From assembly GCA_037783545.1 (NCBI GenBank), contig JBBELK010000369.1, positions 186,001 to 250,000 of the forward strand: a DNA stretch of 64,000 bases, written 5' to 3'. This document shows, piece after piece, positions 21,729-33,967 of the stretch. The notes beneath the pieces were generated by a model that saw nothing but the letters and a program-made list of their open reading frames with translations, did not search any database and was not told the origin of the DNA. This DNA comes from Henricia sp. BOLD:AAB3569. Taxonomy: Eukaryota; Echinodermata; Asteroidea; Spinulosida; Echinasteridae. Position numbers and translations under genes: made by a program. Numbering within the stretch: position 1 is the stretch's first letter; each line of letters begins with the position of its first letter.

Positions 21729-22609
21729 TTAGTTTAAACAACATGCAGTCATGGCAGTAGGGTCAATACAATGCAAACATGATTCAGATGTTCAAGATTT
21801 TTATAATTGATAAAAGCTATGTATAGGCCTACATTGTACATCATATGACCATGTATGTTCTGTCGCAGTGCATTACCCGATAAAAATGCAGTCCAACATT
21901 TTTATATAAGGACAGTATGGATTGGAATTGACAGTTAATTCAGAAACCAGTTTGCAATTCTTTCAAGTGTCGGTTAACCGGTGCTAAAGATGCACGTGCA
22001 ATTGTATACAATACCCCTATAGGCCCCTAAAATAATCACTGAAGCTTTACCTGGTGAAAATTTTACCATGACCCAATATAAATTTATTTCAATTTTATGA
22101 AGTCATTACAATAGTAAATTCGTTTAAAAATTGGGTTTCGTTTAAACATTCTGCAAAACTGTTTTTTTGTCTTCATTTTTGTCCCAGATTAAACGATTAA
22201 CCAGGTAAACATCCCATCCCTAACCTCAACGCACTTTTCCCTTTTGTTAATGCACCACCCCCACCCCTAAAAACTGAAAGGAATCCTTTTTTAATTCCTT
22301 CAATGTTTGAGACACAATGGGGGGAATAAAGGAAGGGGAAGGTATACCCATTGCCACATATCCTGCTGCATAATATGCAAACCTTGACAGAACACACATA
22401 ATGTCCTTGTAGACACATGCCCGGGTGACACATTAAAAGTTTTAACCAAGGTCAAAAAACATTCTACATTGTACAAAATAAATCCAAGTGCAGACTCACG
22501 GAGGAATTTCCAGGATGGAATGTTATTGTTAAAGATAGTATGTAAACTGTTACAAATAGTTTTATCCCCCTGTGTGATTGAAGATATTTATGATAAAAAC
22601 CAGCAAAAA

Positions 22610-22860
22610 CCAGCTCCGCAAAAACCAGCTCCGTACTTCGTCTAACTTTTGAAAAAACAGTCAAAAAAGGGTTTGCATTTATTTCGCCCCAAAACCACTT
22701 CCCCCTGAACCATTTCGCCCTGAACAACGGCCTGTGCACGCAGTGGTTTTGGGGCGAAGTGGCATTTGGGCGATGTAGTGTTTGGACGAAGTAATTTGGG
22801 GCGAAATGGCACTCGGGCGAAGTGGTTTGGGGGCGAAATGGTTTTGGGGCGAATTGAATT
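22610..22860. repeat. Degenerate GGGGCGAA repeat with fold-back arms
   Basis: The left side carries TTCGCCCC-type words (caaaaccacttccccctgaa) and the right side many GGGCGAAATGG or GGGCGAAGTGG words about 15-20 nt apart. The arms are complementary around 22730. Confidence 0.7.
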
Positions 22861-23825
22861 TTCGTCTCATTAGACATAAAAATAATTGTTTTACCCATTT
22901 CTCAAAGACTATAGCACCTCAGACAAAAAAAACATTTCAGGGGAAGTTTTCTATGGTCATCATGTTTATATTGTGTAAGTTAGGCGTAAATCTGTGAACA
23001 TTTCTGATTTTCGAGATACCAATCATGTATACTGCCTTTAACAGTACATGTAGTACAACGCCGCGGCTAATGCTGCAGTTCCTTATGAAAGCTACGAGAG
23101 GAATTTCAAACACTTACCGAGCCTATCTGAATTATGAACGTACTGGATACCGTACATTCTACATGTAGGCCTACATTTGCAGACGTTGGTTTACGTTTAT
23201 GTGTACGTGACACGTATGGTACAGTAGCTTGCTCGTTTTATAGAAATTAACCAATGAAATGAAACTGCACCTGAAAGCAATTCTACAAAAAACGTTCTTT
23301 TAAAATAGCTCGGGGGAATTTTAGTATCTGTTCCACAATGTACACTGTGTACATCAATAAAAACACGTTTACAAAATAACAATAATACTTGATGAAAATA
23401 TGCGTAGGTTTATTTTCCACAGCGTAAAATTACGTAGATCAAAAAGTGGTCAGACAAAATATCCAGACCTGAAAGTACCAGTAAAAAAAAATGGAACCTC
23501 ACCATAGCGATTCAACTTAATTGGTGCACTTTTTCTCTGCATACGTACCGGTACATTGAACCCTTACTAATTGTATAAAGTCACAGACAACTGCAATATT
23601 GACATCTCAAAATTTAGCAGAGCAGACAGTGCAGGGCATAATTTATTCGGTATAGCTAGCAGTTTGCTATGCAATAATGGACTCTTTGCTATGCATTTTC
23701 TTAACGAATAGCATTAAAGTTAGCATAACTACTGCATTAATATTTATAGAGCACAGCAAAACTGCTATGCAAAATTTCTCCGGAAATCTTGTGCCAGTAT
23801 ACTTTGTCATCCGCTAATCCACGTG

Positions 23826-23965
23826 TACCCCACCCCAACCCCACCCCCACCCCCCCCTACCACACCCCACCCAACCCGCACACGACCACCATCACCCCAA
23901 TCCCAACCTTAACCCCTCACCCAACCCCTCACCCAACTCCATCACCCCAATCCCCTCCCCCTTCG
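23826..23965 (+). repeat. C-rich simple repeat
   Basis: CCCCACCCCAACC-like units with interspersed ATCACCCCAATCCC make a low-complexity tract. The proline-rich frames within it are not genes. Confidence 0.85.
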
Positions 23966-24035
23966 CCAAAAAACTTTGTAATGAAAAACTAATATTTTGT
24001 GTAGACGGACAGACGAACAAACGAATGGGAATAGG

Positions 24036-24184
24036 TATAGACCGTATCGAATAGCTGCCATCTTGCAGGGCAACTTTTGACATTTAAATTGGTTAACAAT
24101 GTAAGCACAAAATGTGCAACCATGCATATCCTCAAGGAACAAAGAAACTGCCCTCCAAGATGGCAGTTATTCAATATGGTCTAT
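24036..24184. mobile_element. MITE family G, copy 1
   Basis: Terminal inverted repeats start TATAGACCGTATCGAATAGC. Just inside each end is GCTGCCATCTTG or its complement. Copies also lie at 29622, 37264 and 50667. Confidence 0.85.
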
Positions 24185-24479
24185 AGACTCATTTGTTTCA
24201 CAGCTCGCCAAAAATACTGTTACAGTAATGGTAACAAATGCATACTGCAGCTGTAAACGTAGGAAATAAACTGGAGTTTTAACACAAAACTCTTGCAGAA
24301 ATCTTGCAAAAAAAATGTGTTTGTAAGGTTTAAGCTTCCTTTTATAACAAATATAGGATGTTTTTTCCGGGCGATATGGGAATGTACATGTATGTACCGC
24401 ACTCGTCATTAAAATACCTAAGTCACCTTTCTCCTCATATCGGTAAGAGTTGAGAAGTTTATCAGAATTTGTTTCTTTA

Positions 24480-25500
24480 AAATGACTCAAGCATCGGTAA
24501 GTGCAGATTTGATGGGAAATTTTGAGATTTAGTGAGGAAACAGAAATTTTACAGCCAGTCTCATATGTTTTGTGCCATGGTCTGATTAAGCCATGATCAA
24601 CTTCTTAATTGTTTACCTAATATCACTCGCAAAACCACCCAATGAACTGGTACCATGCAGGTACATGTAGTACCATACATGTACATGCCCCATGTAATCA
24701 GCAAGGTTGAAAGCATTAATAGCAGGCCTTTGCCAACTTTAGGTCCATTGTGAAAATGATCCATTTGAGGCTTGGGATCAAAGGGCAGTTTCTGTTAAAT
24801 GCAAATTGGCTTAGGGTAGAGATTAATTTAGCATAACAATAGATGTGTTCTAAATAGGCCTACACCTTGTGGTGCAGTGGAATTAGGGTAAATTGAACAA
24901 TATCACTATGTTTACAGTATAAACAGTCAAAATGGCAAAGGTTAATACAAACCTGTACAAACCCGGCATTTTTATTGCGACCGCAAAACTGAACATTTGC
25001 CGCATTTACACTACCTGGTACATGTAAACCTCGATTCGGCTTCAACCGGACTTTGCAACCTGCAAAAGTCAACGCTAATTGAAATTATAAGTTCAGAAGT
25101 CGATCAGAATGTTTTTTCTTTAAAATGACTCATCGGAAAACAATTTAGTACATGTAGTTGATCATGGCTGTAGACCTTGTGTGCAAAACATATGAGACAA
25201 ACTGGACAATTTCCAAGCGTTTCCTCACAAAATCTTAAATTTTTCTCACTCAAAATGTTGGGTTTTTCTATCAAATCTGGACTTACCTATGCTAGATGCG
25301 TCATTTTAAAGAAACAAATTTCTGATCAACTTCTCAACTCTTACCAAATTTTGTCCTTTAAAATATCCCCATCAAGCATCGGTAAGTGCATATTTGAAAC
25401 CCAAATTTTAATAAGAGTGAGATAATTTTAAGATTTTGTGAGAAAACACTTAGAAATTTTTCAACCTGTCTCATACTAGTCATAGGCCTATGTTTTGTAC
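24480..25500. repeat. Dispersed repeat fragments (gcatcggtaagtgca family)
   Basis: Segments such as gcatcggtaagtgca, cagtctcatatgttttgtg and aaatgactc occur at 24490-24600, again at 25120-25510 in both orientations, and at 58520-58700. No coding frame is convincing. Confidence 0.5.
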
Positions 25501-25521
25501 ACAAGGTCAACTACTCAATTG

Positions 25522-25632
25522 GGCACCTGTGCCCTGGCTTGAGCAAGGCACTCAACCACACTTGCTCCCATTCCTGTAATTGGCGGTCTCTCCGCTGTTG
25601 GATGTGGTAAATAAATAAATAAATAAATAAAA
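25522..25632 (+). mobile_element. tRNA-derived SINE (type 1), 3' fragment
   Basis: gagcaaggcactcaaccaca is followed by the tail attggcggtctctccgctgt and (AAAT)n. Confidence 0.75.
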
Positions 25633-25914
25633 TTTCCTTTGACAGTTGACAGTTTAAACTGTCGTCTACTGTTCCGCTTAATCACCAGCGAAGCTCACAT
25701 AAATATGAAGTCAAACATTTCCCTGCGAATGTAGTCTTTGCACAAGCTGAAACAAGTTGGACTTTCTGCAAATTCGCGGCACAAATTTCGCTTTCGCGTT
25801 CCAGTCAACGCGACCGTCTTTGCACGGTGACATTGTGCCAGCACAGCCCATCATCCAGTAATACGGCATCGTTACTTAGAGAAAAACTGTAGGCTCTAAC
25901 GTAAAGGTCGGCAT

Positions 25915-25995
25915 AGTCGCCATGTCCGTGACCTCGCCACCCTATTGATGAACAATGGATGATGAATAGGGTGGCGAAGTTATCGACCTGGTGAC
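25915..25995. repeat. Hairpin
   Basis: cgccaccctattgatg and a complementary arm (gatgaatagggtggcg) surround a short loop. Outer ggcatagtc and gactatgcc also pair. Confidence 0.8.
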
Positions 25996-26154
25996 TATGC
26001 CAACATTTATGTTACAGCTGATTACTCATTTTTTGCGAATGAAAGGACATATATTTTGTGGTCAATATCTGTGCTTGGTAGCACCGTGAAATTGACGTTA
26101 GAAAGTCGCAACCGACTCGGACTTGTGAGCTACAAAAAAATCTTTAAAGAACAG

Positions 26155-26310
26155 TTTGCACAGTGGTCGAGTTGGTTCAACTGTCTTGATGAGTTGGTCA
26201 ATGGACGAGTTGACTTGACTTTATTTTAGACGAGTTGGTTCAACAGTCGAGTAGATACAACGGTCAATTTCAAGTCGAGTTGGCAAACGGTCGAGTTGAC
26301 CAGTTTATGG
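26155..26310. repeat. Degenerate gtcgagttggt repeat
   Basis: About eight imperfect occurrences of (t)cgagttgg are spaced irregularly; low-complexity, not coding. Confidence 0.6.
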
Positions 26311-27094
26311 TAATTAACCACAGCATGCCATCATTTCATATGTAGGCCTACTGGTAAAACATGCATGGCCTAAAAAAACAAAAATTGTGCATGTGTAAAT
26401 GTAACTTACCGCAAAATCGTTTGCCTGATGATTAAATACACTCAAGTTTTCTGGAATTGAAACATCGTACGTAGAAAGGTTATGGCTATTTGTTTCGAGT
26501 ACACATCAGCGTAGCTTCCGTCATGTCCGTAGTAGCATCGGCCATGATCCTGATCCTGATCCTGACACAAAAATACTTCAGACGCATTTGTGTCCTTGAC
26601 CGCCTGCGGTACGGTCCGGTCGTACAGCGCTATGCGCCTACAATGCACTAAAAAAACAACTGTGCCAAGGTGAGTAATAATTAGACTAGTTCCCGGTCCA
26701 CATAATCCACATACGACTTCGACTACATGTATTCATGTTTGTATGTAGAATATGAGGTACGGAAACCAGTCTAAATAACAATCTGCGATATGTCCCAGTC
26801 CTCTCCTTATTTATATAAAAAGTTGATTTTTGGAACTTATTTCAGAATTTGAATTATCGAACATTTTTAAGTAATATGCCAGTTGCAAATTATTATTAAG
26901 TTTTCTTCTTTCAACTGCTTTTTAGCGCATTACGTGAACTTGTTTTGGGCGCATTTGCAAGTAAGCTATGCGTAATCTGACTCACATCTTTTAATTTAAA
27001 GTGGTGGACTGGAAACTAGTTCATTATTGAACGGAGAAACAAAATAGTGAACCGACAAAAGAGGGCGCAAGCAGGTGCGAGCAGGGGTCAATTT

Positions 27095-27408
27095 AAAGGA
27101 GCGTGACCAGATCACATTTTTGAACCCCCATGTGTGTTGAGATTTTGTTATCATATCATTTATTTTTCTCATTACCATTCTGAAATTTCGTGCCCTCAAT
27201 CCATATATTTCAAGGAATATCGTCAAAAATCCATAAAGCAGTGCAGCGATTACACCAACCTTTTTTGCTTCCACATCCAAATTGGAGATTGCAAATATCC
27301 TGTTTTCTTCCCAAGGATAGTATTTTGGTCTTTGGGGGCGGTATTTTGTGATTGTAAGGTTAAAACGGAATCCATTTTCTGGAAAACCTCGACAAGCTCC
27401 TTAAATTA
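27095..27408 (+). mobile_element. MITE family A, copy 5 (internally deleted)
   Basis: It begins AAAGGAGCGTGACCAGATCAC and ends ACAAGCTCCTTAAA. It lacks the segment between tccataaag and the upstream block seen in full copies. Confidence 0.8.
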
Positions 27409-28158
27409 TTTTGCTTTATAAAAATTGGTTAATAGTCAAAATTGTATGTCAACTTGTGTATTTTACGATCAGTCCAATGAACATTCATGAAAAGTTATTT
27501 CGTGAATTTCATGATTTATTTTAGCGAAAACGGGTCATTATAGTAAGACACTTGCATGAAGAAACATGTACACTGCACTTTTTTGACATTTTTTATCATT
27601 TATTCCTCATTTGTAGCATAATTATACACAGGCTTTGCCATCATAAGTACACAAAAACGACAGTATACTGTAATCCTATCATTAAGAACTGTACGTTACA
27701 GGCGAATACATGTAATTGTTCTGTCTATGTTCCACACACGAAATCACGAATACAAGGCAACACACTATTAAAAACTCGTTAACGTAAGTCTATTGCAGCA
27801 CGTGGTCAGGGAATGTCCGTCTATATGGAGTAAAAGAAGCGTCATTTTCAAGCGGTCGGTCACTGCACAATATACACGCATCTACATGCAGTGCATGCCT
27901 TCTGTTTCTACACTACTAAGCACACTTACGAATACACACTTTTTTTCGTTATTTTGTTTATACGACTCGAAGCTTTGCATCGTAGTAATAAACTAGTAAA
28001 GTTTGACATCAGTTGCCATGGTAATTGGGTCTAAACATTCGCTGGTAATCTCAAACGTCCATTGGTATAGCGCAGGGAAACAGTTCACTGGTTTTAGTGT
28101 AGATCCAATAACTATGGCAACACACAAAAGGTGACGTTTTCACTTTACTACTCTATAA

Positions 28159-28557
28159 AGGCCTGTCTGCATTGGACTTTTTTGGGGGGAACGATGGGTA
28201 CTTTTCCTATTTTGTGTCCAATGCGGACAGCCTGGGAAGTTTTCCTCTCAGTAACTTGTCCCAAGCGATTACTTTTCCTGGCCAACTGCTGCCCAGGAAA
28301 ATAGACCAGGTAACGTTTCCCGAGACGATAAGTCCAATGCGGACACAATGAGTCGGTAAAAGTGCTCTGGAAGCGTACTCCAAGGCCGTGAAGGTCATCC
28401 CGCTAAGGGACACTGCACATGCTCTCCCACGGTCTCAGTAAATGTTCCCGTGTCAAAAAAGTCTAAATGCAGACAGCAGTAAACTTTAGCCATTTTTCAT
28501 TTTACTATCGTCTCGGTAAAACCTCCCAAAGAACAAGTCCAATGTGGACACGGCTTA
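28159..28557. mobile_element. MITE family F, copy 2
   Basis: It runs from GGCCTGTCTGCATTGGACTT to AGTCCAATGTGGACACGG, with the shared interior ctgcccaggaaaa. Confidence 0.82.
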
Positions 28558-29169
28558 ATTTCACTTTAAAACACATGCCAAGGTTACTGGGTCTACTCTA
28601 CAACCAGTGAACTGTTTCCCTACACTTTATCAATGGACGTTTCAGATTACCAGCGAATGTTTAGACTCAGTTATCCTGGCAAACTGACGTCAAACTTTAG
28701 TAGTCTATTCTACTAATATATGTTCCCACTTACATAGCACATGACACAATGCAAAATCTTTGTACATCAACACGAAATCCACATCATAAATCACTTTTTT
28801 TGTTACACACGGCATAAAAAAACCAACGAAATTATCCATCATTTAGTCTGTTCATAAATATAATACATCGGACCAGTCAGTACATGACATCTATGGCAGG
28901 ATTCATATTAGTTCTATATTACACATAGCTTAAGAAATTTCTACCATTTCCAGTGGACCAATTAAAAAGGCAATATATAATTAAAATATCCCCCCAAAAA
29001 ACCCCGCAATTCATTGTACATTTTAAAACTATTTCAAACCCATTAGATGGTAAAGAAATTTTGAGTATGACGATCCCTGTAGGCCTTTTGCGTGTGACCT
29101 TTGGCTGGTGCCCCGAATTCTTCACTTTCAAAAGGAGGTGCAGTTAGAAAATCCACATACTAGGCTGTT

Positions 29170-29310
29170 GTTGCTACGTGGTGCACGCCATTGCCTGACA
29201 AACAACAGTCTGGTTGCTTTATACCATTCTCTCCTACCCTGAACACGGTATTGATTCTGTACTTCACACCTGCTTCGTGCACCCGGTCATATTACATAGC
29301 AACAAAAATT
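29170..29310. repeat. Inverted-repeat element, copy 2
   Basis: It starts gttgctacgtggtgcacgcc. Internal sequence (acagtctggttgctttatac, gtattgattctgtacttcac) is the complement of 8045-8115. Confidence 0.65.
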
Positions 29311-29621
29311 TAGTCTGGTCTGACATTAATGTGCATGTGAAAGGAGTAACGTCAGTACATTTGAAACACGCAAAAGGCCAATTGGGGATATAACTCCTGA
29401 CATATTTTTACCGCACCATATACATGCATAAACAAAAATTCATTGAAAAAAAGCAGTGGAGCTAAAAACGTCTGTTCTTACTAAGTTTCCTTTCATGTAC
29501 GCTAAATTACAAATAATTGTTATTGGACACACTTACATGTACGTAATCACATGTATTGGCGTTTTTTTCTAAATGCATATACATGCGTATTTAAATCTCC
29601 CAGATTCATTAATACCAAGTC

Positions 29622-29770
29622 TATGGACCGTATCAAATAGCTGCCATCTTGTAGAGCAGTTTCTTTGTTCACTGAGGACATGCATGGTTGGACATTTTGT
29701 GCTTACACTGTCGACCAATTTAAACAAAAAAGTTGCCCTACAAGATGGCAGCTATTTGATACGGTCTATA
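29622..29770. mobile_element. MITE family G, copy 2
   Basis: Inverted ends are tatggaccgtatcaaatagc and gctatttgatacggtctata. GCTGCCATCTTG and CAAGATGGCAGC lie just inside. Confidence 0.87.
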
Positions 29771-30689
29771 CCAAGTCTATAGTGAGAGTACCAAAGGTAG
29801 CTGTTTTTTGTTTTTTTTGTTTTTTTTCTTCTTAAAAACGCCACTAATTGCACGAATTAAGCAATATATACATTTTAATTTTTAAAACGATTGCCACTAC
29901 TCGTCTTCTTGCCAACTGGAGCGACTTGAAATATACACGCAGACAAAATAAGTAATTATAGAGCCGAAGGAGGCATGTGTAGTCTACTTAGTACTGGTAC
30001 TGCTGTGATGCCAAAACACATCGACCCCCGTAGTGTAATGCGCATCACAGTTTGATACACATGTGCAAAAATTGCAAAACTGGATCCGATAAACCACTGA
30101 AATAATTTTTTTTTAAAAATCAACAAAATCATAAAACTAAAAAGCCAGCTAAAACCATTTTGAACATCGTTGTGCACAGTCCTAATTAGCAAGTGCGCTA
30201 GTAAGAATACAAAATATTAAATACCTATAAATTGTAACCAAGCCAGCAGTTACGCATAAAAATAGGACGACACTTCACTGAGCACCTCCGGAATACCAGC
30301 CACTCGCAATGCGCATGCATGTACACGATAATACGGCATATCAAAAAGTGTATAGATTCACCGCACAATTCCATGTTTTCAACGTCTACATGTACAATAG
30401 TTACTAACAAGAGAAACTGGTTATATTTTTTGAAATGTACTTTTACAAGTTTACACTTTTAGAGCAAGCGAAAAATGCAGTTTAGTGACCGTGACAACCA
30501 CATGTACATTTTTTTACATGGAATATTTACATGCACAGTTTACTTCACAAGGGACACAAAAGACGCTCAAATTTATAATTTGATTAAGCAAATGTGGGAT
30601 GAGAGTAAAATCACGTAGTCCATCCACACCGCGGTACCAACCCGAGACTTCCGGATTTTATGTCTTAAAGACAATACATCATTTGCAAT

Positions 30690-31030
30690 TACCGGTACGC
30701 AAAATTATACTTCATGAGTTGACAAGAAAACCCGACTAAAAGTGTTAATAGCATTTTATTTTTTTTATGAGATTTTTGAATTCCCTCTGACGCTTTTTGT
30801 CACTTTTGACCGTAGTTGGTGGAATTGGGTCTTGAATAAAAAATTTTAAAAATGGTAGCAAACACCACATGAGTTTGTGGGAGAAATTGCCAACTGAAGG
30901 TGCTTTTTTAAATAAATAAATTGTCTGCAGACAATTTCTTTACAAAAACCATGCATGGATTTTTAGGTTTTTTGAAATATTACTGCATCTATGTGGCTGA
31001 AATTTGTACAAGGCAGTTTATCAACATTAT
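30690..31030. repeat. Dispersed repeat family Q, copy
   Basis: It shares ttgacaagaaaacccgacta, caccacatga and the attgtctgcagacaatt palindrome with 7380-7760 and 59293-59560. Confidence 0.55.
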
Positions 31031-31105
31031 TTTTGAGTTATGTAATGCTGTTCCTGTTTTTAAAAGTTTTCCAATCATGTAATCTGTTTTTAAGTTCTGA
31101 CATGT

Positions 31106-31909
31106 ATACTCATCCAAAAAAGTTAAGGACCGTTTTTTTGCATGCATGTCATACAGAAATGACAACACCTAACAATTTAATGTTGTTTTCATAATTTCAT
31201 TAAAGAACCGAGAAGCGTTTGCAAACAGAAAATTCCATGTCAAACGGTGCAGTGAAAACAAAGCTAGAGGCTGTTAAACTCAACAACCCTCTAATTTCAA
31301 AATCACAACAGTTTCTCTGACAAAGTGTTAGTAGCGTGTGTGGCCTTCGTTGTTTCCAAGGTATCCAAGGGAGCGTTGTCGCATGGAGCGGACCAGGTTG
31401 CAGAGGAAGGCTTGGGGCACTGCATTCCACTCTTGCTGAAGCCATTGCAGCAGGAGGATGGTGATGCTGTTGAACGTCCAAGCTCGTCCCACAGATGTTC
31501 TATGGGGTTCAGATCGGCCACTGCATTCTGCTGACCCCGGCTTGCCTGAGGAAGGTGTGTACTGCTCTGGAGCGATGGGGCCTGGAATGCAGTGCCCCGA
31601 GACCTCCTCTGCAACCTGGTATGCTCCATGCGGCAACGCTGCCTCAAATGCACAAAACAACGGCGGCCACACGCGCTACTAACACTGTTTGTCAGAGACA
31701 CTGATGTTGTGGTTTTGAAATTAGAGGGCTGTTGAGTGTAAAAGCCTCTAGCTTCGTTTTCACTGCTGCGTTTGACATGGATTTTTCTGTATACACTTCT
31801 CGGTTCTTTAATGAAATAATGGAAAGAACATTAACTTCTTACGTGTTGTCATTTCTGTACAGCATGCGTGCAATAAACCGGTCCTTAACTTTTGTTATGG
31901 GTATATTAT
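31106..31909. mobile_element. Fold-back element made of two inverted Tc1-like transposon 3' halves
   Basis: Both ends read inward as an AAAGTTAAGGACCG-type terminus (31125 and, complemented, 31885), with TA at the outer edges. About 400 bp arms are inverted copies of each other. The minus strand of the left arm encodes ADLNPIEHLWDELGR and then, after a frameshift, WLQQEWNAVPQAFL and NNEGHTRY. These are the C-terminal hallmarks of Tc1/mariner DDE transposases. The plus strand of the right arm encodes a decayed copy of the same C-terminus ending GGHTRY. The N-terminal DNA-binding part is absent, so it is non-autonomous. Confidence 0.82.
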
Positions 31910-32408
31910 AAATATGCATGATACCATCGTACCGCATTCTAAAATGCTTTCTTCAACCCATTCAAAACCACTTATAAGCACACCTTTTCCCCATCAGATT
32001 AATTTAGACCATATTATACATACACATACATTTAAAATTCCTTGCGAAGAACTACACATTTGCGTCAATTACACAATGTATTTTACATTTTCTTTGAATG
32101 TGCACACCAAGTTACCTTAAATAAAAATATACAATTTGTTTGACTGTTCTATATGTTCACAATGACTGTTTCTAGCTACATGTATATTACAAAATCTTAC
32201 ACGAAATACATATTACAAGCATTGTTTGGGTAATTTTAAAAATACGTCTTTTAGAGGAGCACTACATGTCTTAAAGGTTTTAAGTCTCGCCCAGAAAAGC
32301 CTAGCGTACATCGACCTTGCAACTGGAAGCAACTCAACTGATCAGTTGCTGTTGATGTGTGCACAGCGCGCTCATATACATTTGTTTTGTGTGTAAAGCA
32401 ACTGATCA

Positions 32409-32610
32409 GGGGCCAATTTCATGGCGCTGCTTAAGCGCTAGCTGCAAACGTGTGCCAACTTTAAGGCTATTTCACGGCCGCGGCGTGCTTAAGCATGCAC
32501 GTGCTTGGAAACGGGCAAGGTTGCGTCACTAGTGTTTAGCAAATTTGCCTCTGAAGCTAGCAAACGTTTGGCAGTGCATAAGGTTACAGTCTCCATGAAA
32601 TAGCCGGAGC
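32409..32610. repeat. Family E-related palindromic repeat
   Basis: aggggccaatttcatggcgct is followed by gctatttcacggccg and later ccatgaaatagccggagcct; the same order occurs at 54978-55253. Confidence 0.65.
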
Positions 32611-32744
32611 CTCCGTTAGCACCCAAAAGTTAAGACCAAGTCAAGCATCATAAATACCGACTCTTGAGTCATTTCTACATTCATTGTATGAATCTTCTCA
32701 CCAAGAGATCATACTTTGCAACACTCCAAGGCGGCCGCCACAGA

Positions 32745-32995
32745 GCGAGATTTGCTACACTGACAGGCCATCCACAGCCATCAAGTTCAAAACACGGTGC
32801 GTACAAATGAATGGTGGCCAATGAACGTGTTTACACCTCAACCGTGTAAGACAGCAGCAAAGCTGACGTTTTAACTCATCAACCGCCTCTGTCACTATAC
32901 ACTGCCTCCGGCAGCAAGTGGTTGATGCAAGAACACTATTTCTTAGCCAACACTTTCTTGGTGAGACAGAGAACTTTTTGAAAAACTCTTGCACG
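32745..32995. repeat. Dispersed repeat family K
   Basis: gatttgctacactgacaggc, ccatccacagcc and gtgtttacacctcaaccgtg are shared with 34905-35105 and 63094-63305. Confidence 0.7.
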
Positions 32996-33369
32996 TTAAT
33001 GTTCGTGTAAGTGGAACACGACCCAGGGCTTTAGTTTGAATACCGCATTCAAACTTTTCTCGCTTGACAGAAGTGTTGCTTATGCCATTTGGTAGGGCAG
33101 AAGCACATCACACCTTCAAGTGTCTTGTTTCTGCAACGACATTTGAAGGCGTGACGTGCCACGACATTTTGACACGACGTGGGTACAACGTGTGAAACGG
33201 GCTTGATACTTTAAAAGGCCAAAATTGTGACTCCCACAATGTATTTTCGGGGGTCAATTTTATGTGGCTTGTCCTGTGTATTATTTGAATACATGATTGT
33301 CTTTCCACATGTAGCGTTCCACAAGTCATTACGTACATTGTACATTATGGTCGAGTTCAAATAATCTGC

Positions 33370-33508
33370 AGCCAATTTCATCAAGCTGTTTAGCAGAAAA
33401 ATGTTCTTAATCCAAAATTTGTTTGCTTTATAAAAATCCCATTTTTATAAAACAAAATTGTTTGGGATAAGCAAGTTTTTCTGCTAAACAGCTTGATGAA
33501 ATTGGCCC
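33370..33508. repeat. Palindromic element family E, compact copy
   Basis: gccaatttcatcaagctgtt and aacagcttgatgaaattggc are exact complements, with further pairing through agcagaaaaat and ttgcttt. Confidence 0.85.
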
Positions 33509-33608
33509 CTGTTCTATTCAAGTCACTGATCTCTATTGTACTGGCAGTATACAATGTACATTTAATAGCAGAATGTACATTCTGCTATTAAATGGGCATA
33601 ATTCTCCT

Positions 33609-33967
33609 TTAACATGGAGACACTTGCAAGTTGTCTGAATCCCATTCGTCTTCTCCATTGTGCTGTGGTTGTTGCTCTTGCTGTTCTGGTTGCTCCTGCG
33701 GCTGCTGTTCCTGTTGCTGTTCCTGCTGCTGCTGTTCTTGCTGTTGTTCTGGGTAAGCACCGTCATCATTCTCGTCCTCGTCCTTGGGCCGTAGTGTCTC
33801 GTCCAGGTCGTCATTACTATGATAACAACTGTCCTCTTCTTGGTTTTCACGCATTGGGTCATTGTCCAACATTGGGTCATTGTCAGGCTCGGCTGGTGGC
33901 TGCCCTTCTTCCACATGCAGGTCTTGCTGTTTATTGTCGGGGACCTCTTTGACCGAACCACTGGCAT
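33609..33967 (-). CDS. syd1: syd1 exon 5: acidic, Gln/Glu-rich C-terminus and stop
   Basis: The acceptor ctctataaacag precedes 33967, entering in phase 1. The exon encodes an acidic segment (NDPMLDNDPM repeats, RPKDEDENDDG), then about 30 residues built from EQQ/EQQQ units, then EDEWDSDNLQVSPC and TAA at 33611-33609. The plus strand shows an antisense Ala/Val-rich frame that is an artefact. Confidence 0.9.

Larger units (their letters stand above)
18734..33608. other. Intergenic region between the receptor and SYD-1 genes
   Basis: No exon was recognised in about 15 kb. Content is SINEs, MITEs, fold-backs, a Tc1-like palindrome and simple repeats, listed separately. The receptor promoter and 5' UTR are expected here but cannot be placed. 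Confidence 0.5.

Noticed and set aside
33614-33952. A 112-codon Ala/Val-rich plus-strand frame
   Set aside because: It is the complement of the Gln/Glu-rich syd1 last exon; the composition comes from the CAG/CAA repeat.
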